From Heliopora coerulea (lineage: Eukaryota > Cnidaria > Anthozoa > Scleralcyonacea > Helioporidae): a DNA stretch of 64,000 bases. Below the pieces are notes generated by a model. The model saw only the letters and a list, made by a program, of their open reading frames with translations. It searched no databases and was not told the origin of the DNA. Within the stretch, counting starts at the first letter, position 1. Each line of letters opens with the position of its first letter. A program made the translations under genes and the position numbers. Below, piece by piece: positions 59,312 through 64,000 of the stretch. The stretch spans positions 1,234,501-1,298,500 of the forward strand of contig JASJOG010000002.1 of NCBI GenBank assembly GCA_030142905.1. Reading direction: 5' to 3'.

Positions 59312-59490
59312 ACGCCTGGGAGTCGATATTTGGTGACTTGACAAAATTTGGATTGGGATTGGTCTCTATTATTTTCGATATCTTGTTTATGATACAACAC
59401 TACGTGTTATACGGTTCGCGTTACGTTGAATATGAACAAATCTCTCCCATCCAAGATAAGAAAGAAAAAGGTTCCGAATATAAAAAATAA
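59312..59490 (+). CDS. Cystinosin exon 11 (C-terminus)
   Basis: Acceptor CTTCCTATAG. Codes [19 protein letters not shown], the last membrane segment and a cytosolic tail with YEQI followed by a Lys/Glu-rich end about 15 residues longer than the human tail. Confidence 0.96.
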
Positions 59491-59893
59491 CATAAGGAAT
59501 ATTTCTTGGTCAGTTTTAATTTAAAGTGTCTATGACATTATCATTGACACTTTATTTTAAACTGCATTCTGAGTTAAAAAAAAAACGATGTCCTTAGTTG
59601 GTTAATGTCTTAACTATTCTCAGATATGTTTTCGGATATTAAATTATAAAATAACATGCATCAATCGTGAACTCTGATTGATTAATACCTGTGCTAGAAT
59701 GAGAGTATCCAAACACGAATGATTTCCCGCCAAAAGTTTACTGAAGTTTGTGTTGCTCTTTTAATCTTATTATTTTACAAAAGAAACATGTAATGGTTTT
59801 CGTGTGTGTATGTGGATACTGTGATCAAAGCACTTGGTATATTGCTTGATTGATAGTTAATGATTTTTGGAAGAATTACTTCATCAATGTGTT

Positions 59894-59899
59894 AATAAA
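59894..59899 (+). terminator. Candidate poly(A) signal of the cystinosin gene
   Basis: AATAAA about 400 bp after the stop codon, followed by a T-rich region (CTGTTCTCTTTCTGG). Confidence 0.4.
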
Positions 59900-60579
59900 G
59901 TTAACATCACTCACCTGGCAGCATCTGTTCTCTTTCTGGCAACATTCCACGTGTTTAGGTCACCGTATTCAAACACGCAAACCATTTGGCATCTCTTAAA
60001 TGTGCAAATTACATAGCGACAGTAAAATGATGTGACCAACGCCCACTATCTAACAGACGCCTCTTATCTGATAAACGCCCCTGTAAAATTTTTATTTTCT
60101 AATAAACGCCCCCAAGCAAACAAGAGAAAAAGAAGTGAATATAACACTTTAGTGTAATTACACAGGTGATTGTCGAAAATCCCGCGTGGTGATTGGCTAG
60201 AAATTTACGTCATAAATCTCAATCACCTGCGGGTGATTATAACAGTGAAGGCTGAGATAGCCTGGCTCGTGAACGGCCCCTAAAATTGCGCGTGTAAATA
60301 AGGAAAAAATAGCAGAGAAATCTGAACGGGATAAAAATAGTGGTGTGAAATTAACATAAAACCACGGTATTAGTCTACCTAAGTAGGGCTGACGTCTTAT
60401 GGCAACTTGATGGCAAAACGTCCTGCAACTAATTTTGGTAGTTATACTGTGATCCTATGGTGCGTAGATACTAGCGGATTTGGACTGCATTTGAATATAG
60501 ATTTTGTCGGCACGAACGCAGTCGAACTGTATTTGTGCCGTAAGTTTTAACAAGAGTTAAACAAGTCAGCTAAACTTGG
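59900..60579. other. No gene; small degenerate repeats
   Basis: Contains three diverged ATAAACGCCC-type blocks (about 60040-60115) and a pair of CAGGTGATTG / CAATCACCTG inverted pieces (60160-60230). Likely MITE relics. Confidence 0.45.
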
Positions 60580-60679
60580 TTAACACTTTCCCGAATGGAG
60601 TTCTCCTCTTGACAAGTAAAATCATCTGGCATTGGTCAGAGTAAAGAGTAGAGTTCATCCTCAGTTAGGAAAGTGTTAA
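60580..60679 (-). repeat. TTAA-type 100-bp MITE, copy F (best ends)
   Basis: Exactly flanked by TTAA (60580-60583 and 60676-60679), with perfect inverted ends GGTTAACACTTTCC / GGAAAGTGTTAACC. The core on the minus strand is CTCTGACCAATGCCAGATG followed by ATTTTACTTGTCAAGAGGAG, the family hairpin with changes. This copy defines the unit length as 100 bp including both TTAA. Confidence 0.85.
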
Positions 60680-60741
60680 CCTTTGCAAAACCCGTGTATA
60701 CATACATATATATATATACATTGTAATTACATACTAGATTA

Positions 60742-61076
60742 TAAACTAAGATTTATTGTTGTTGAAATTTCCTGCAATTTTAGGACAGTGACGTCATTAT
60801 TATCTAATGTACTTCTTTTTAGTTCGCACCGGGAATAATTTTCGTAATCTCGTGATTCATCAGATCAAATTGTAGTGACCTAGTGTTATGTCCTTTATAA
60901 TTAGCTAACGAAGTTGGTTCTCTTTGTTCTATCATGGTGTGTGTATATTTACATATACATATACATGTACATGTAATAAAATCATCAACAGCTTCGCTCA
61001 TCATAAAGTTAAAAGTCATACATTTATCAAAAATGAACTTTATTTACATATACATATATGTATCTGTAAATGAATG

Positions 61077-61107
<31 letters not shown>

Positions 61108-61300
61108 GTATATATATATACGTATATGTATACGTATATACACACACCTTGATAGAACCAAGAGAACCGACTTCGTTAGGTAATTATAAAGGACAAAACA
61201 CAAGGTCACTACAGTTTGGTCTGATGAATCACAAGATAAAAATGACGTCACTGTCCTAAAATTACAGGAAATTTCAACATCAACTATAAATCTTAGTTTA
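60742..61300. repeat. Large fold-back (559 bp) with (TA)n/(TATG)n centre
   Basis: Outer ends are TAAACTAAGATTTAT on both sides. Arms of about 190 bp pair with roughly 85-90% identity by eye, sharing GAAATTTCCTG, TTTTAGGACAGTGACGTCA, GATGAATCAC or its complement, and the AACGAAGTTGGTTCTCTT block. The centre (about 61020-61145) is TATA/TATG microsatellite. Confidence 0.85.
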
Positions 61301-61787
61301 ATAAATTTAGTTTTGGAATCCTACTTACTCATCTAATCATAGGTCGTAGTTTAGCGGATCCTGACAAACCGCTGACCTTTCAAGGTCACGCATAGGGGTA
61401 GGGTTGTGGCTGAGTTGGGGTTGCTGACCTATCTAAACTGGACTGCTGGAGGATGCCGAAGTGTTCCCACAAAGATGGTATAATTTATTTGTCCTTGTGT
61501 TCATGGTGCCCACCACTGATCGATACTGGAATGGTCTGTTTGACGACCCTCGGCGACCGTCTGCGATTCATCTTTAAAACAAAGATTCCGATTCTTATGA
61601 TTTTCACGATTAGATTTACGAGCGCCTTGAAGGGCTGACTATGTTCACATTTGTAAAAATACCCGATGATAAAACAAAATAATCCCTAATTCTTCCGTAT
61701 CTATTTTTCAAGCAGAACAAGACTTAAGGCTTTGAATTCTCATCTCGAAGACTAAACCACAGTTCTTTGATTAATGTAACAAAATCT
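61301..61787. other. Non-coding; probable 3' flank of the DCAKD-like gene
   Basis: No coding content recognised. The minus-strand 3' UTR of the adjacent gene should lie at the right side of this stretch. Confidence 0.45.
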
Positions 61788-62067
61788 TTACCAAATGCTA
61801 ACGACCCAACGGCTTAGCAAGATCAGAGCACAACTAGCTACTACTGCTGTAATTCTTGCTGGCAGGTAAGCACGGGAACTTATGAGTTCTTCATGGATTT
61901 TTTTCACTTGCTGAAGTGTTTCGGTTTTTGATTCCGAGTTATTCACAACATGCGTAGCCTTCCTGCACTTTTCGTTCAAAGGAATTTGCGCACTGATCCT
62001 TTCTCTAGCGTGCTCCTCCGTATAGCCATTTCTTTTGACCAGTCTCTGGAACTGGATATCGGGATCA
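61788..62067 (-). CDS. Dephospho-CoA kinase domain-containing protein (DCAKD-like), last exon
   Basis: The minus-strand exon starts after a TTTGAAG acceptor (phase 2) and codes the last 92 residues. DPDIQFQRLVKRNGYTEEHA and RERISAQIPLNEKC match the CDRDTQLxRLMxRN...A-xARIxAQLPL region of the kinase. THVVNNSESKTETLQQVKKI matches its C-terminal HVxDNSG motif. It ends with LPARITAVVASCALILLS, the hydrophobic C-terminal segment typical of the animal DCAKD group rather than of COASY, which suggests membrane anchoring. The P-loop and substrate-binding parts lie in upstream exons beyond 64000; none was found between 62068 and the window end. The family phosphorylates dephospho-CoA in CoA synthesis; activity of DCAKD itself is less well established. 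Confidence 0.85.
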
Positions 62068-62814
62068 CTTCAAACGAAAGCAAAACGTAGACTTAACGAT
62101 GATTAAATGAACAGGTGTCCTGGTAAATTTGTCTCCCCAAATTTAGCCCCGCGCTACATATGTTCTAGGAAATTTCTCAGGAAATGTCCCTCTCTTCGAA
62201 AATTTGGTCCCCTTCTCACGTGTGTGCACAGTACGCCCAGACACCAAGAAGCCATTTCCGAGCTTCTGAAACTTGCTGAAAGCATTTAGGTGTTAAAGTT
62301 GAATGGATTGTGTGGTATTGAAGATGCAGTAAAGTCGAAAATTTACCATTTGAACATTTAGTGTTGTTCATAACATATATCTTGGGTTTTTCAAAAATTC
62401 GCTTTTATTGGGATTTTGCTTCGTCTTATACTTTTGTGTGGTATATTTGCAGGAAGTGTACAAGGATCACTTCTGCTATGCTAACACTCTTGTTTGTATT
62501 AAAAACGGATAGGGAACTCCCAAAATGTTTGGATAGAAAATACGGACGTTTCGAGTGAATGTTCTTTATTAGATTTATTGGTCATCTTTGAGGTTAACTT
62601 TTTTCCAATACCGAATATATCTCCAAGTTTTTATATCACTTTGCGCTTCACTCCGTAGAAGGGCCTTCGGTCGAAATCTCAATATTTCAAGTTTTCGGCT
62701 GCTAATTCCCGTAACTCTTTGGACGCAGCAAAATTTAAATAAAGCTGCAGAGGTCACCCACGTTGTAGCCAATCACAGTTGGAATACATTTGATCCGATC
62801 CGTTCTGAGATCAT
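62068..62814. other. Intron of the DCAKD-like gene
   Basis: No further exon recognised. At about 62545-62700 the TTTCGAGTGAA and AGAAGGGCCTTCGGTCGAAA pieces form a diverged version of the terminal hairpin family. Confidence 0.5.
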
Positions 62815-63211
62815 CAGCGAACTTAAACAGTTGACGTTCTTGAGCCACGGACGGCTTTTTCTTCCAGTAGACTTTTTCATGCAAAACAGAAAACGAGTAA
62901 TTTCAAACCTCAAGGGCGTTGTCGAACATGGGAAACGTTTTCGTTCTACATAGACGTCACTATAGGCATTTTCACGTTCTGAAAACGACGTCTACTCCCA
63001 CAACGTCAACATCTTTCAGTTAAGTTCATCGCCGAATCGCTGATTGGACATGCTATGATTTCTCCTGGGATTTTTGAGTTATTCATAGTCTTCGCTTCGA
63101 TAAATAGAAATTCTACTGAGAGAATACACAGCCCAAAATTCAAAAACACCTGTTCGTCAAATCGTCCGATCGACGTCCGTGGCTCAAGTGGCGTCAACTG
63201 CTTAAGTTTGC
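62815..63211. repeat. Fold-back with CTTAAACAGTTGACG...GAGCCACGGACG arms
   Basis: The stretch at about 62821-62853 and the inverse of 63173-63205 agree over about 33 bp with few differences. The 320 bp between them contain a second nested pair (AGACGTC / GACGTCT near 62955 and 62990). Probably a miniature DNA transposon. Confidence 0.65.
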
Positions 63212-64000
63212 GATTGAGGTGATTGGACGACGACCCACTAAATTTCAAATTGAGGTTCTCGTTTTCCCTCGCGATTTGTATTCTTGTTTTTTATATAAAC
63301 TTCTGTGATATGAAGCCGAGTATGTTCTGAGAAGGGGGACAAATCTCCTGGGAAATATATATTAGAGAAATATCTTTGGCGGGATATATGTCCTGTGATG
63401 CCGGGTCAGTCAGCAAGAAACAGTTTTCTCAACATGCGAGAGCTTATCCAAACCAAGTTTTTTGGGGGGCAGGAGGAGAAGATTTCAAGTATTGGCTTAT
63501 GTAGATATAGCAAATTGCGTGTTACGGTGGCCAAAAACTTGTCTCGATTCACAAAAACCAACTATGATGTAGTTCAGCACATCACCCGGATTAGAGTGAG
63601 GTTTAGGATCTGGGTTCGGGATGCTCGAAACGTTAGATTTCTTTCTCTTTTTTTTTTCTATCCACGCAGTATACTATTTTTATTTCAATTATTTTACTCT
63701 GGCTAATGACAGACAATTTTAATCACCAACCGAAACATCCTGCAAGGCCTTTCAAACTATTTTCGATTTGGGAGAATCTATAACCAAAGGAGACCTTGTG
63801 TTAAAGGCGAGGGGAAGAATTTATAAATATCTCCTGTGTAAATGTGACAGTTAAATAATGATGCTCCTTGTCCATAGTAAGGATCTGAAATTTTGAAATT
63901 GTCCAGTGTCAGTAGCAAATTCATGCTGGAGTGGATATCGACCAACTGAAGGAAACAGATAACGCTAACGCTCAGTGAGAACAATGCGTTCGGCTTTATT
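63212..64000. other. No supported gene; presumably intron or 5' flank of the DCAKD-like gene
   Basis: AT-rich. Plus frame 63395-63706 and minus frame 63778-63984 have no family resemblance. Includes the MITE core listed separately. Confidence 0.45.
63689..63730 (+). repeat. TTAA-type MITE, copy G (core only)
   Basis: TTTTACTCTGGCTAATGACA then GACAATTTTAATCACCAA, a diverged hairpin core. Confidence 0.5.

Larger units (their letters stand above)
38944..59490 (+). other. Cystinosin gene (CTNS-like), 11 coding exons over 20.5 kb
   Basis: Lysosomal H+/cystine exporter rebuilt from 11 exons: 38944-39004, 41462-41543, 46489-46558, 49373-49479, 52006-52120, 54564-54589, 55309-55408, 56616-56738, 57202-57375, 58089-58206 and 59312-59490. 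They sum to 1155 nt, 384 residues plus stop (human protein 367). All junctions are GT/AG and all phases agree. Layout: signal peptide (1-20), luminal domain with three N-glycosylation sequons, then seven membrane segments with two PQ-loop repeats (SFYPQ ending at 145; YIPQ ending at 286) and a C-terminal YEQI (366-369), a YxxPhi lysosomal sorting motif. Asp307 in LLDFTGG corresponds to an acidic residue known to couple protons in the human protein. The introns are filled with transposable elements. The membrane half is certain; the first three exons rest on phase and splice-site fit and are less conserved. Confidence 0.93.

Overview
The window looks like a piece of an animal nuclear genome, most probably a cnidarian and most likely an anthozoan (stony coral or sea anemone). 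The reasons are: AT-rich DNA with small exons and long introns; a Shaw/Kv3-type potassium channel; an animal cystinosin; a secreted repeat precursor whose repeats follow the pGlu...Gly-Arg processing logic of cnidarian neuropeptides; and a dense mixture of Penelope-like, LINE, Ty3/gypsy, hAT, pogo-like and MITE remnants. No rRNA, functional tRNA, CRISPR array or bacterial-style operon is visible. The species was not identified.

Layout. 1-5.7 kb: repeat-rich, with a MITE, a LINE 3' end and a decayed Ty3/gypsy integrase. 5.8-12.2 kb (+): a two-exon voltage-gated K+ channel gene; exon 1 is the T1 tetramerisation domain and exon 2 holds all six membrane segments plus a long cytoplasmic tail. 12.2-18.2 kb: small repeats, a fold-back, a striking cluster of E-box palindromes and degenerate telomere-like DNA. 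18.2-19.1 kb (-): an intact single-exon secreted precursor with 17 perfect QLRGGR units, read as a neuropeptide preprohormone. 19.1-38.9 kb: a gene-poor stretch with MITEs, microsatellites and a Penelope fragment. 38.9-59.5 kb (+): a cystinosin gene rebuilt here as 11 coding exons (384 residues, all phases compatible, including a 26-nt micro-exon). Its introns carry a 5'-inverted Penelope element, a 3.2-kb hAT with an 8-bp target duplication, a pogo-like element carrying a HIRAN-domain fragment, a tRNA-derived SINE pair and a Penelope RT copy. 59.9-61.7 kb: MITE and fold-back. 61.8-62.1 kb (-): the last exon of a dephospho-CoA kinase domain (DCAKD-like) gene that continues beyond the right edge.

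The genes do not form a pathway: a membrane excitability subunit, a secreted peptide precursor, a lysosomal cystine exporter and a CoA-related kinase. The most novel items are the QLRGGR precursor, the K+ channel with features of an electrically silent or modulatory subunit (outer S4 charges missing, PVP changed to PVS), the E-box palindrome cluster, and several element structures that can be resolved to the base (hAT boundaries, Penelope inversion, TTAA-flanked 100-bp MITE family).
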